Below, piece by piece: positions 1-10,273 of a stretch of DNA of 64,000 bases. The DNA comes from an uncultured Anaerolineae bacterium. GTDB lineage: Bacteria > Chloroflexota > Anaerolineae > Anaerolineales > Villigracilaceae. Positions within the stretch are counted from its first letter, which is position 1, and every line of letters starts with the position of its first letter. A program made the position numbers and the translations under genes. Below the pieces are notes generated by a model. It saw only the letters and a list, made by a program, of their open reading frames with translations. It searched no databases and was not told where the DNA came from. The stretch is from NCBI GenBank assembly GCA_903838415.1, contig CAILYI010000272.1, positions 1 through 64,000 on the forward strand, given 5' to 3'.

Positions 1-123
1 CGAATTCAAGCCGATGTGAACGGCAGTTACAACATATTGCGTAAAGAAGTCCCTTGTGCGTTTGACGCCGCGGGGATAGAGGGCGCCGTAGTTCGCCCGG
101 TCAGACTCGTTCTGGCGAAATAA
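1..123 (+). CDS. TnpB / IS200-IS605-family OrfB, C-terminal fragment (5' end outside window)
   Basis: Frame 1 from base 1 reads RIQADVNGSYNILRKEVPCAFDAAGIEGAVVRPVRLVLAK*; 'ADVNGSYNILRK' is the RuvC-III region typical of TnpB/OrfB C-termini. Not in ORF track because the start is outside the window. Confidence 0.85.
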   Translation, partial: RIQADVNGSYNILRKEVPCAFDAAGIEGAVVRPVRLVLAK

Positions 124-204
124 AAAACCTAAAAATTAGTCTTTGGAATAAATGTCTATATTTTTGAGAACTATTTGACGCCATCCCAAGCATAAAAGAG
201 TCGC

Positions 205-1197
205 ATGTCAGAACAAACGCATATTGAAGAACCAAGCAAGGCAACCATCGCAGCCGGTAAAAAACGCCAGAGCCTGGGGGTTTTGGCTTCGCTGTCTTCG
301 GCCACATTCCTGGGCCTGGCCCCTGTTTTTGGACGAATGGCCATCCTGGCCGGTTTTTCGCCCCTGGCAGTGGTGGCTTTGCGCACCAGCCTGGCAGTCG
401 CCTTAATGTTCAGTATTTTGTTCATCTTTCGAAGGCAGTTTCTGTATGTTTTCCCGGTTGGGTTGGCGGGATGTTTTCTCGCGGGTGCGATCAATGGCTT
501 CGGCTCCATCCTTTATTATCTTGCGCTGGGACAATTACCCGCGAGTCTGGGCCAGCTGCTTTACGCTCTCTACCCGTTATTTGTCGCCGTTTTCTCTGTG
601 CTGGACAAACAACCCGTCAGCCGCCTGACCCTTATCAGAGTCGGAGTCGCCGCTGTGGCGGTGTTCCTGCTGACCAGCGCCGATGGCGTCAACGCCCCGC
701 TTCCGGCAGTGTTGATGATGATCGGCGCGGCGGCACTCTACGCCTTGCACATCCCGATTAACCAGCGTGTTCTGTACGAAATCCCGGCTCCCACAGTGAC
801 GCTTTACACACTTCTGGCGATGAGTCTCGTTACCGTGCCTTTTTACCTGCTCTTTGACCACCAACTCCCATCTGCAGGGCTTTCCTGGTGGCCAATCATT
901 TCGCTGACACTGGTAACTTTTGCCTCGCGCCTGACGTTATTTCTCGGAATCAAAAACATTGGCGGCCTGCAGGCTGCCATCCTGGGCCTGGCGGAGATAT
1001 TTATTACCCTTATCATCAGCCATTATTTTCTCGGAGAAATACTGACGCTGCCCCAAATAATCGGCGCCGGAATACTTGGAATCAGCATTACCATGATTGC
1101 GCTCGACAAACACGATCCCACCAAACGCCATCCAAAAGGCGGCTGGCTGGCGTGGATTCATCCACCCGAAATCAACCCGTGGAGTTTGCAGGATTAA
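205..1197 (+). CDS. EamA/DMT-superfamily transporter
   Basis: 330 aa, about ten hydrophobic segments, duplicated EamA-like architecture. Confidence 0.85.
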   Translation: MSEQTHIEEPSKATIAAGKKRQSLGVLASLSSATFLGLAPVFGRMAILAGFSPLAVVALRTSLAVALMFSILFIFRRQFLYVFPVGLAGCFLAGAINGFGSILYYLALGQLPASLGQLLYALYPLFVAVFSVLDKQPVSRLTLIRVGVAAVAVFLLTSADGVNAPLPAVLMMIGAAALYALHIPINQRVLYEIPAPTVTLYTLLAMSLVTVPFYLLFDHQLPSAGLSWWPIISLTLVTFASRLTLFLGIKNIGGLQAAILGLAEIFITLIISHYFLGEILTLPQIIGAGILGISITMIALDKHDPTKRHPKGGWLAWIHPPEINPWSLQD

Positions 1198-1240
1198 AAG
1201 GGAACGCCCAACGACTGAAATCGCCGGGCGTTCCCTTTTA
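1195..1240. terminator. Bidirectional intrinsic terminator between convergent genes
   Basis: taaaagggaacgccc ... gggcgttccctttta inverted repeat with A/T flanks. Confidence 0.8.
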
Positions 1241-1251
1241 ATCAATCGTCA

Positions 1252-1968
1252 TTACTCTGCTTCAAATACATAGCCAGTGCCGCGCACGCTGACAATCCGT
1301 TCGTAAAGCGACGGGAACGCTGTCAGCTTGTGCCGCAGGCGGCTGACCAATGGACGTAAAATCTCCTGGGCCTCGCGTTGTGAAACATCATATCCCTGGA
1401 CAAGTAGCACAAGCTCCCGGTGCGAGAGCACTTTGCCTTCATTTTCCAAAAACACTTTCAACAGGTGGCCTTCCGCCGGGGTCAGCAATTCTTCCACATC
1501 GCCACGAATGACGGAGCGGCGCATCAAATCCACTTCCGTATCATCCGATGTTTTGTGGACCTGAACATCAGCCGCGCCCTGTCCGGCATCTGCAAGGCGC
1601 GCCATGCGATGCTCGAGGCCTTTTTTTACGCTCTCCAAAATTTGCAAGGGCGAAGCAGGCTTGAGCAAATAATCATGTACGCGCTGCCGCAGAGCTTCCA
1701 CGGCAGATTCCATTGAGCCATAAGCGGTCAATAAAATGATCTCGGTCTCAGGGGCAATCTGGTTGACCACTTGCACCACATCGAGGCCGTTCATACCCGG
1801 CATTTTTAAATCCAACAGAATCAAATCAACTGCATAACGGCGGACGTGTTCCACCGCAAGTTCGCCATTTGCGATCGAGGTAACGTTATAGCCCTCCAGC
1901 CGCAATATATCGCTCAAGGATTGGCGGGCAATTGGTTCGTCGTCCACAACCAGAATATTATTTTTCAT
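1252..1968 (-). CDS. Response regulator with C-terminal winged-helix domain
   Basis: Receiver motif ILVVDDEP...DLILLDLKMPGMNG...LLKPAS; C-terminus RLRHKL...RIVSVRGTGYVFE is OmpR-like. Confidence 0.9.
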   Translation of the reverse strand: MKNNILVVDDEPIARQSLSDILRLEGYNVTSIANGELAVEHVRRYAVDLILLDLKMPGMNGLDVVQVVNQIAPETEIILLTAYGSMESAVEALRQRVHDYLLKPASPLQILESVKKGLEHRMARLADAGQGAADVQVHKTSDDTEVDLMRRSVIRGDVEELLTPAEGHLLKVFLENEGKVLSHRELVLLVQGYDVSQREAQEILRPLVSRLRHKLTAFPSLYERIVSVRGTGYVFEAE

Positions 1969-3551
1969 TCTGTATTCTCCCTAGATTGACTGATTGGAAG
2001 CATTACACGGAAACATGCGCCAGGTACTCGGTCCGCAAGCAGGTCCAGGCGACCTCCATGCGCGGTAACAATATCATAACTTACCGAAAGACCCAATCCT
2101 GAGGTTCCTTTTGTACTGACAAACGGCTCAAATATATTGGCCTGTACATCCAACGGAACACCTTTGCCAGTATCCTGAAAGGTGATTTCGAGCATCTTGC
2201 GCTTCTGGGCAATGCTGATCCAGAGTTCGCCGCCTTCCGGCATGGCGTCAAAAGCATTTAAGATCAAATTGATGAACACTTGCTCAATCTGATTGCTGAT
2301 GGCTTTAATGCTGGGCAGTCGGGCTGGCCAGGCGCTGGTAACACGGATGTTGCGCTCGCGCAGCTGCTGCCCCAATAAATTCAAAACATGCTCCAACAAA
2401 TCCAACACCTGAACCGGCTTGAACTCGGCGCTGGGACGGTAGAAATCGAGCATACGCTGCACCGTCGTCATCAAACGCTCCAGCTCCTGCTGAGTCATGT
2501 CCATGTATTTCTTGCGCATTTCCGCCGGGACGTCTTCGCGCGTCGCCAGGTGAAAGCAGTTGCGGACAGACTGGAGCGGGTTATTAATCTCATGCGCAAT
2601 TGACGCCGTCAACCGGCCCGCAGCCGCCAGTTTTTCAGATTGCACCAAGGCCTGTTGCGATTCTTCCACGCGGCGCACATATGCCCTGAGTTCCTCGTAA
2701 AGACGCGCATTTTCCATGGCAATGGTCGCCTGACGCGCCAAAATCAGGAACATTTCGAGCTCGGCCTCACGAAACGGGGCTTCCCCAAGATCGCGGGCGA
2801 CAATAATCACCGAGCTGATATTGATTAATGAAGTTGGCACGCACATCAGGGAAGTTAACTGCAATTGAGCCAGCTCATTTTTTAAAAGAACATCGTCAGC
2901 GCCACCCCAAATTGGCTCGCCAAAAGCCGCCGCGCGCTCAACCGCATTCCCGGCCCGGTTGACGGAACCATCTGCCAGCGTTTTTCCGCGCCCGGCCAGT
3001 AAGGTTGTTTTTTGATCTTTTTCGGTGACCTGATAAAACCCGACGTTTGCCGAACGGAGTTGCGTTGAAACCACGTCAAGGATTAGTTCGAGCAAACTCT
3101 CGGGCCGGGTTTCAGAAAGCAAGGTTTCGGTCACGCTGAATAATGGACGCAACGCCTGAACCCGCGCGGCATCTTGCTTTTGCTGACTATCCGACAGGGC
3201 CTGTTCAACCGCCTGAATGAGCTCATTTCGCTCGAACGGTTTCAGGATTAACCCATCCACTCCGCGCCGCAGGGCCTGGATGGCGGTTTCCACTGTCCCG
3301 AAGCCGGTCATGGCCAGGATTGCCATCTCACCCTGAATTTCACGCGCCTGCTGGATGACGTCAAAACCGCTAATTTCTGGCATGCGAATATCAACCAGCA
3401 TCAGCTCAAAGTGTTCCGTGCCCAAGATTTTCAAAGCCAACCTGGGATCCGTTTGGGCATGGACAGCGTAACCCGCCTTTGTCAGCAAACGCTCACAGAG
3501 CAGGGTGATGCCAGGTTCATCGTCGATCACCAAAACACGAGGGGAACTCAT
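1965..3551 (-). CDS. Hybrid protein: N-terminal receiver, GAF, HisKA/HATPase histidine kinase
   Basis: VLVIDDEPG...MLVDIRMPE; GAF-like centre; ASIAHEINNPLQSVRN H-box; NLILNAFDAMPEGG N-box; GLGLSVSYDIV. Confidence 0.9.
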   Translation of the reverse strand: MSSPRVLVIDDEPGITLLCERLLTKAGYAVHAQTDPRLALKILGTEHFELMLVDIRMPEISGFDVIQQAREIQGEMAILAMTGFGTVETAIQALRRGVDGLILKPFERNELIQAVEQALSDSQQKQDAARVQALRPLFSVTETLLSETRPESLLELILDVVSTQLRSANVGFYQVTEKDQKTTLLAGRGKTLADGSVNRAGNAVERAAAFGEPIWGGADDVLLKNELAQLQLTSLMCVPTSLINISSVIIVARDLGEAPFREAELEMFLILARQATIAMENARLYEELRAYVRRVEESQQALVQSEKLAAAGRLTASIAHEINNPLQSVRNCFHLATREDVPAEMRKKYMDMTQQELERLMTTVQRMLDFYRPSAEFKPVQVLDLLEHVLNLLGQQLRERNIRVTSAWPARLPSIKAISNQIEQVFINLILNAFDAMPEGGELWISIAQKRKMLEITFQDTGKGVPLDVQANIFEPFVSTKGTSGLGLSVSYDIVTAHGGRLDLLADRVPGACFRVMLPISQSRENTE

Positions 3552-4729
3552 ACCGGTTCATCCAGCGGCAGCCAAACCACGAAAGCCGAACCAACCCGCA
3601 GCTGGCTTTCAACTTCAATCATCCCGCCATGATCCGTAATAATCCCATACGTGACCGACAATCCCAACCCGGTGCCACCCCGATCACCCCGGGTGGTAAA
3701 AAATGGCTCAAAAATACGTTCCAGGTTCTCCGGTGGAATACCAATGCCGGAGTCACGCACCGAGAGCGTCAACCACGGACGGCCATAACGTAATTTCTCC
3801 GCCGTTTCGACCATGATACGCCCGCCTTCCGGCATGGCATACAGGGCATTATTAATCAAGTTAATCACCACCTGCTTGATCTGGTTTCGATCAACTGACA
3901 CCCAGGGCAAATTTTCACCCAGCCGCACATCCGGCTGAACGTTATTGATCTGCATCAGGTGTTTTGTCAGGACCAGCACATCATCCACAATTTCGTTGAT
4001 GTCAGCCTTGACGCGGGTCGTCTCAGCCTGGCGGGCAAAATCGAGCAAACGGCGCACAACGCTGCGCGCGCGGCGGGCTTCTTTCAGCACCAATTCCAGA
4101 TCACTGCGCACCGGAGAATCAATCGGAAGCTCATCCAATGAAAGCTCGGTGAACCCAACCACGGTCGTTAACGGATTGTTCAACTCATGGGCGACTCCGG
4201 CAGCCATTTCTCCCACCGCCGCCAGTTTCGCCGCCTGGATTAAGCGCGCTTCGGCCTCACGTTGGGCGCTGATGCGTGCCTGAAGTTCTTGCTGCGTCTG
4301 CTGGAGTTCCAACACAGTTTGTTGAAGTCCGTCTTCGTGATCAGCCGGGAAAGCCGCAATCGGCGCTTCGCTGCTCGCCGCCAAATTCCAGATACGTTTT
4401 TTGGAAAAATCCAGGTTGTCATTCACCCCCGCCAGCAAGAACAAGTTGAACGAAGCCGGAAAAGCATACAACCGCTGGCATTCCAACCCATCCTGATCAG
4501 TCAGCGCCTTCGAGCGGGAGTGTCCCGTTGTGCGAACGCCGCCCAGCCAGGCTGCCGAACTGCTCTTCTCCAGGAAATGTTGCAATACAACCTGGCTCGC
4601 CCTGGGAAGGTGGAATACATCCCCCAGCCACCAGGCCTCGGATTCGTAATACACAATGGCAGCCCAACAGGCTCCAGTTAGTTGGCAAGCATCTTTTAAG
4701 CGGGATTTTGTTGTCGAGACAACGCGCAT
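3548..4729 (-). CDS. Sensor histidine kinase
   Basis: MAAGVAHELNNPLTTVVGF H-box; NLINNALYAMPEGGRI N-box; GGTGLGLSVTYGI. The ORF runs to 4822, but MRVVSTTKSRL at 4729 is a more plausible start. Confidence 0.85.
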   Translation of the reverse strand: MRVVSTTKSRLKDACQLTGACWAAIVYYESEAWWLGDVFHLPRASQVVLQHFLEKSSSAAWLGGVRTTGHSRSKALTDQDGLECQRLYAFPASFNLFLLAGVNDNLDFSKKRIWNLAASSEAPIAAFPADHEDGLQQTVLELQQTQQELQARISAQREAEARLIQAAKLAAVGEMAAGVAHELNNPLTTVVGFTELSLDELPIDSPVRSDLELVLKEARRARSVVRRLLDFARQAETTRVKADINEIVDDVLVLTKHLMQINNVQPDVRLGENLPWVSVDRNQIKQVVINLINNALYAMPEGGRIMVETAEKLRYGRPWLTLSVRDSGIGIPPENLERIFEPFFTTRGDRGGTGLGLSVTYGIITDHGGMIEVESQLRVGSAFVVWLPLDEPV

Positions 4730-4845
4730 ACTTAGATTATACATTACCCGGTTATATACGCGCAATTTTCCTACAAATTTGATAATGGTAAAATAGTCCG
4801 GCACGCCCGGTGGCATCTTCACTCCTTTTCGTAGGCAAAAATTCC

Positions 4846-6198
4846 ATGAATGAACTCATCATCGTCGGTGGCGGATTGGCAGGCTCAGAAGCAGCCTGGC
4901 AGGCCGCCCAACGCGGCATTAAGGTCAAATTATTTGAAATGAGACCGGCGCTCCCAACCGGCGCCCACCAAACCGAAAACTTGGCCGAACTGGTCTGTTC
5001 CAATTCGTTGGGATCAAACCTGCCAGACCGCGCATCTGGCGTTTTAAAGGCCGAGTTGCGCCGCCTGGGCTCACTGCTGCTCGAAATCGCCGAGCAGACG
5101 GCTCTACCCGCCGGGGCGGCGCTGGCCGTCGACCGCGAGCTTTTTGCGCAGAAAGTCACCGAACGAATCGCAGCACATCCCAATATTGAACTCATCCGCG
5201 CAGAAATCGCGGAAATCCCAACGGCACCGGCGGTGATCGCCTCCGGACCGCTGACTTCCGCGAAACTGAGCCAATCCATCGCCCAATTCAGCGGACAGGA
5301 AAATCTCTACTTTTTCGACGCCATTTCCCCCATCATCGCCGCCGATTCGGTCAACATGGAAGTCGCCTATCGCGCCTCGCGCTGGGATGCCGGCGGCGAT
5401 GATGAAGGTGATTACATCAACTGTCCGTTTCACAAAAAAGCAGACTACCTCGCCTTCGTGGAAACTCTGCGCAGCGCCGAACGCATCAAGCTGCACGATT
5501 TCGAGCTGATTATGGAACAAGGCGTCACCGCCGGGGCCGATCATTTTTTTGAAGGCTGCCTGCCCGTCGAAATCATCGCCGGGCGCGGAGAAAAAGCGCT
5601 GGCCTACGGCCCGATGCGCCCCGTCGGCCTGGCTGATCCGCGCGTGCCGCGCCCGCCCTACGCCGTCGTCCAATTGCGTCAGGATAACCTGGCCGGAAAT
5701 CTTTACAATATGGTCGGCTTTCAAACCAATCTGACCTTCCCGGAGCAGCGCCGCGTGCTGCGCACCATCCCCGGGCTGGAAAATGCTGAATTTGTGCGTT
5801 ACGGCCAGATGCACCGCAACACCTTCATCGCATCGCCCAAGCTGCTGCGCCCCACCCTGCAGGCCAACAGCCGCGATGACCTGTTTTTTGCCGGTCAAAT
5901 CATCGGTGTCGAGGGTTATATGGGCAACATTGCCAGCGGTCTGTTGGCCGGTTGGAACGCTGCCCGCCTGCTCAATAGCGAAACGCCGCTGGAACTACCG
6001 CGCGCGAGCATGATCGGCGCACTCTGTCATTACGTGACCCACGCTGAAATGAAGGACTTCCAACCCATGAAGGCCAATTTCGGCATTCTGCCTTCGCTCA
6101 CCGGTCCCAATTTGCGCAACAAACGCGAACGCGCCGCAGACCATGCCAAAAATGCCGGGGAAGCATTGGATTTTTTCCTTTCTCAAAATGAAAAATAG
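4846..6198 (+). CDS. trmFO: Methylenetetrahydrofolate-tRNA-(uracil-5-)-methyltransferase TrmFO
   Basis: [23 protein letters not shown] motif; [48 protein letters not shown]. Start refined from 4810. Confidence 0.93.
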   Translation: MNELIIVGGGLAGSEAAWQAAQRGIKVKLFEMRPALPTGAHQTENLAELVCSNSLGSNLPDRASGVLKAELRRLGSLLLEIAEQTALPAGAALAVDRELFAQKVTERIAAHPNIELIRAEIAEIPTAPAVIASGPLTSAKLSQSIAQFSGQENLYFFDAISPIIAADSVNMEVAYRASRWDAGGDDEGDYINCPFHKKADYLAFVETLRSAERIKLHDFELIMEQGVTAGADHFFEGCLPVEIIAGRGEKALAYGPMRPVGLADPRVPRPPYAVVQLRQDNLAGNLYNMVGFQTNLTFPEQRRVLRTIPGLENAEFVRYGQMHRNTFIASPKLLRPTLQANSRDDLFFAGQIIGVEGYMGNIASGLLAGWNAARLLNSETPLELPRASMIGALCHYVTHAEMKDFQPMKANFGILPSLTGPNLRNKRERAADHAKNAGEALDFFLSQNEK

Positions 6199-7120
6199 AC
6201 GACTGATTCTCAGCTTGATCATTTTCGGTATATTGAGCGTATTCGTCGCTTCAGGCTGGTTCACCTGGACAAAATCCAACCCGCAGCCTGTCCCCCGTTT
6301 CGACGGCGAACGCGCGCTGAAAGATGTGGCCGCCCAGGTGGCGTTTGGCCCGCGCATCCCTGATTCGGATGCGCACGAGAAAGCCGTCAAGTACATCCAG
6401 AGCGAATTGGCCGCCGCTGGCTGGCAAAGCACTGTCGAAATGGCCCAATTTGGCGGTCAAACGGCACTTAATATATTGGCTACCCGAAATAAAAAGACTC
6501 CCACGCTGATTCTGGGGGCGCATTACGACAGCCGACTCTACGCGGATAACGATCCCGACCCTGTCAATCAGACCGTACCAGTGCCGGGCGCCAACGACGG
6601 CGCTTCCGGCTCGGCGGTTCTGCTGGAATTGGCTCGCAGCCTGCCAGTAGACAGCATTCCCACCGCCCTATTATTCATCGACATCGAGGACAACGGCCGC
6701 ATCCCCGGCTGGGATTGGATTCTCGGCTCAAGGGCTTTCGCCGCGAATCTGCCGATCGCGCCACCAAAAGCTGTCGTCATAGTCGATATGATCGGGGATG
6801 CCGATTTAAATATTTACATGGAGAAAAACTCGAATATCGAGCTAACCCGTCAGATTTGGAAAACGGCGAAATCTCTCGGGTTTGAGCAGGCCTTTATCCC
6901 GGAATACAAGTTCCGGGTGACGGATGATCATGTCCCGTTTATCGAGAAAGGTATCCGCGCGGTGGACATCATCGATCTCGATTATCCCTACTGGCACACC
7001 ATCCAGGACACGCCCGATAAAGTCTCTGCCGCCAGTCTGCAAATCGTTGGCGATACGCTGCTGGCCTGGGTGCGTAACTACGGACCGTGTTTGACTCTAC
7101 AAAATTGCAACGAGAAGTAA
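6188..7120 (+). CDS. M28-family peptidase / glutaminyl-peptide cyclotransferase-like, membrane-anchored
   Basis: Hydrophobic N-terminus; [33 protein letters not shown], ...[35 protein letters not shown]. Confidence 0.88.
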   Translation: MKNRRLILSLIIFGILSVFVASGWFTWTKSNPQPVPRFDGERALKDVAAQVAFGPRIPDSDAHEKAVKYIQSELAAAGWQSTVEMAQFGGQTALNILATRNKKTPTLILGAHYDSRLYADNDPDPVNQTVPVPGANDGASGSAVLLELARSLPVDSIPTALLFIDIEDNGRIPGWDWILGSRAFAANLPIAPPKAVVIVDMIGDADLNIYMEKNSNIELTRQIWKTAKSLGFEQAFIPEYKFRVTDDHVPFIEKGIRAVDIIDLDYPYWHTIQDTPDKVSAASLQIVGDTLLAWVRNYGPCLTLQNCNEK

Positions 7121-7156
7121 ATTGTTTAATTCCCTGGCCTGCGCTAAACTATAGCA

Positions 7157-8401
7157 ATGAGTGTTCAAGAATCGTTTGCGAAAATTCGTCCGGCCATGCA
7201 AAAACGCGCCGCCAATACGCTGGCGCGCGGAGCCAACGTGCGGGAAGATTTTCAAGAACAATTGATTCGTTTTTTTGACCTGGTTGAGCAGGCGGTCACT
7301 TCGGGAGATGCGGCCTGGCTGGATCCTTTGCTGTATGAATGGGCCAACACGCGCACTGAAACCGACATTGAGGGCGGCGAACGAAATGTCACAGCGTTGC
7401 TCAAGCAGTTAATTTCGCTTTCCATTGATACTGCGCGCGAAAATTTGGAGGCCAACGAAGCGCTTGACCTGTTAAGCGCACTGGTGCCAATTTATTTGCA
7501 AAGTATCGAACGCGTCACGGCTTTTGAAAACGAAAGCCGGGCGGCTTATTTTTCGAACAAGCTTGAGACTCTGCAAAAGAAGATAGAGCGGGTTGACAAA
7601 AGCAAGTCCAATTTCGTATCCGTGGCTGCGCACGAATTCAAAACTCCGCTGACGCTGGTGGAGGGATATACTGCCATGCTCAGCGACGTGATGCCGTCGG
7701 ATTCCGAACAAATGCACATGCTGCTACAAGGTGTCCACAACGGCGTGCGGCGCTTGCGCGAGCTGGTGGATGATATGATCGACGTTTCGCTGCTGGATAA
7801 CAACTTGATGGCGTTCAATTTTCAGCCGATGTGGCCGAATCGCATCTTCAATTTGGTAAAAGCTGAATTCCAGCCTACCCTCGAGCGTCGCAATCTGACT
7901 CTCGAAGTGCGCGCATTTGCCGGGGCGGACGAATTGCTGTTTTCTGACCCGGAACGAATCTACCAGGCGATCAGGAACGTTGTCAGCAACGCGGTCAAGT
8001 TCACGCCTGATGGCGGCCGTATTACCATCGATGGACGAATGATGTCCGGGTTTATCGAAGTGACGATTACTGACACAGGAATCGGGATTTCCAGCGAGAA
8101 TCAGGATTCCATTTTTGAGAAATTTGGGCAGCTGGGAAATATTTTGCTGCATTCGAGCGGTAAAACCAAGTTTAAGGGTGGCGGTCCGGGGCTGGGACTG
8201 CCCATCACCAAAGGCATTATCGAGGCGCACGGCGGGAGCATTTGGGTGGAATCTGAAGGCTGCGATGAAGCCACCTGCCCCGGTTCCACCTTTCACATCC
8301 TTTTGCCGCTGCGTTCCCAGCCGAGCGACCCTAACCTGGCGCGCTTATTGAGCGAGTCAGTTTTCCCGTCAGAAAGCGCGGACGAGGCGCAGACTGAATA
8401 A
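7157..8401 (+). CDS. Sensor histidine kinase
   Basis: FVSVAAHEFKTPLTLVEGY H-box; NVVSNAVKFTPDGGRI; GGGPGLGLPITKGIIEAHGG. Confidence 0.9.
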   Translation: MSVQESFAKIRPAMQKRAANTLARGANVREDFQEQLIRFFDLVEQAVTSGDAAWLDPLLYEWANTRTETDIEGGERNVTALLKQLISLSIDTARENLEANEALDLLSALVPIYLQSIERVTAFENESRAAYFSNKLETLQKKIERVDKSKSNFVSVAAHEFKTPLTLVEGYTAMLSDVMPSDSEQMHMLLQGVHNGVRRLRELVDDMIDVSLLDNNLMAFNFQPMWPNRIFNLVKAEFQPTLERRNLTLEVRAFAGADELLFSDPERIYQAIRNVVSNAVKFTPDGGRITIDGRMMSGFIEVTITDTGIGISSENQDSIFEKFGQLGNILLHSSGKTKFKGGGPGLGLPITKGIIEAHGGSIWVESEGCDEATCPGSTFHILLPLRSQPSDPNLARLLSESVFPSESADEAQTE

Positions 8402-8639
8402 CGATTGTGGTATGATTAATTTGGTGGGACAAAGTCCCGTCGGTAATTTTTATCAGTTAAGGAGCAAGCGCCATGATCCGGTAGGTTTTGCAAAAAATAC
8501 TTAATTCCACGAATTCTCACGAATGGCGAATCCCGCGCGTGTACGATAATTCGTGGCTGTTTTCGGGCAAGCCGGATAACAAGGCTGCCAGAGAGCCGAG
8601 CAGTTCCCTTACACCTTTATCAGAAAACCTACAAATCCT

Positions 8640-9992
8640 ATGGCTAAAAGAAATCCTGAACCTACCTCACCTCCCCGCGAGAGGGCTTTTCTAGTCGGGG
8701 CTGAAATTTATCAAGAGAAAAATCTACTCACCCTGGAAGACTCCCTGTCGGAATTGACCTTATTGGCCGATACCGCCGGATTGGATGTCGTTGGTGAATT
8801 GACTCAAAAAATGGATCGCGCCCATCCGCAAACGTACATCGGCACAGGCAAGGTCGAAGAGCTGAAAACGTTGTGCGAAGAAACACTGGCAACGGTGGTT
8901 GTGTTTGATAATGAACTCAATCCACGGCATCAGCGCGAATTGGAAGAACTGCTGGCGCCCAATGTGCGCGTGATGGATCGCACGGCGCTGATTTTGGATA
9001 TTTTCGCGCAGCATGCCAACACGTCTGAAGGCATCCTGCAGGTGGAACTGGCCCAATATCAGTATTATCTGCCGCGTCTCACCCGTCAATGGACACATCT
9101 TGCCCGTCAGGGCGGCGGCGGTGGCGGACGTTCGGGCGGCGTGGGCGGCGTGGGTTTGCGCGGCCCCGGTGAAACCCAGTTGGAAGTAGACCGCCGCCAA
9201 ATCCGCACCAAAATCGCCCATCTCAAAAAAGAGCTGATTAAAGTCAGCGAACACCGTCAGCGCTATCGCGCCCAACGCAAACGCTCCAAAATCCCAACCG
9301 TGGCATTGGTGGGATATACCAACGCGGGGAAATCCACGCTGTTGAACAATATCGCCAAAGCGGATGTCTATACTGCGAATCAGTTATTCGCCACGCTCGA
9401 TCCAACCACACGCCGGGTGGATTTGCCAGGCGGCTACAACGGATTATTCACCGACACCGTCGGCTTTATCCAAAAACTACCGACAACGCTGGTGCAGGCC
9501 TTCCACGCTACACTGGAGGAGATTGCCGAAGCTGAGCTGCTGCTGCACGTGGTCGATATTTCGCATCCAAATGCCCTGGCGCAGTATGAATCTGTCCAGC
9601 AGACACTGATTAAAATCGGGGCTGAACATATCCCGGTGCTTACGGCGCTGAACAAAGTCGATCGTCTCAGCGACCCTGATGCCGCGAGTGCAATACTCGA
9701 ACAGTATGGGCAGGCCATCGCAATTTCTGCCAAATATGGAACCGGAATTCCCGAGTTAATTCAAAAGGTCAAGGAAGAGCTTTACGAGACCTTTGCAACC
9801 ATCAAGGTCTTTTTACCTTACCAGCAGGGACAGTTGATTTCCTTGTTCCACGAAGCCGGGCAAATCGACCGCATCGAGCATACGCGTGGCGGTGTGATGA
9901 TCCACGGGCGCATCCCGGGACGTCTGGTGGCGCAGTTTAACGAATGGCAGGCCAACCATCCTCCCAAGGAAGTGGAGGAAGCGGAAGTATGA
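8640..9992 (+). CDS. hflX: GTPase HflX
   Basis: GGGGGGRSGGVGGVGLRGPGETQLEVDRR; P-loop GYTNAGKSTLLN; DTVGFIQKLPTTLVQAFHATLEE. Confidence 0.95.
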   Translation: MAKRNPEPTSPPRERAFLVGAEIYQEKNLLTLEDSLSELTLLADTAGLDVVGELTQKMDRAHPQTYIGTGKVEELKTLCEETLATVVVFDNELNPRHQRELEELLAPNVRVMDRTALILDIFAQHANTSEGILQVELAQYQYYLPRLTRQWTHLARQGGGGGGRSGGVGGVGLRGPGETQLEVDRRQIRTKIAHLKKELIKVSEHRQRYRAQRKRSKIPTVALVGYTNAGKSTLLNNIAKADVYTANQLFATLDPTTRRVDLPGGYNGLFTDTVGFIQKLPTTLVQAFHATLEEIAEAELLLHVVDISHPNALAQYESVQQTLIKIGAEHIPVLTALNKVDRLSDPDAASAILEQYGQAIAISAKYGTGIPELIQKVKEELYETFATIKVFLPYQQGQLISLFHEAGQIDRIEHTRGGVMIHGRIPGRLVAQFNEWQANHPPKEVEEAEV

Positions 9993-10201
9993 TCAATTGG
10001 TTTTCCAAGTTTCTAGATCAGTCCTCGGACTTTCTGGCCCCGCGAAAGGGCCTGCTGCCGCTGATCGGGATTGGATTGATTATCCTGAACTTTGTACTGG
10101 TAAGCATTTTCCCGGACGGGTTTCTGATTGAAACCAATTTATTCCTGCACCTGGGCATCATCGTCGCTTTGATCGGACAGATGCTGGCCTGGGCGTTGTA
10201 A
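9989..10201 (+). CDS. Small membrane protein, unknown function
   Basis: MINWFSKFLDQSSDFLAPRKG + two hydrophobic segments; start overlaps hflX stop. Confidence 0.6.
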   Translation: MINWFSKFLDQSSDFLAPRKGLLPLIGIGLIILNFVLVSIFPDGFLIETNLFLHLGIIVALIGQMLAWAL

Positions 10202-10207
10202 ACCACG

Positions 10208-10247
10208 GGGATGAGATGTCACCAAGTGTGATATCTCATCCCTTTTT
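10208..10247 (+). terminator. Intrinsic terminator
   Basis: gggatgagatgtcac caa gtgtgatatctcatccc + TTTTT. Confidence 0.8.
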
Positions 10248-10273
10248 CCAACTTATCTCTTTCAGGAGTCTGC

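Noticed and set aside
5104-5898. 264-aa minus-strand ORF
   Set aside because: Antisense to trmFO, no domain motifs.
8488-8694. 68-aa ORF overlapping the hflX start
   Set aside because: Overlaps hflX out of frame, no RBS or domain support.
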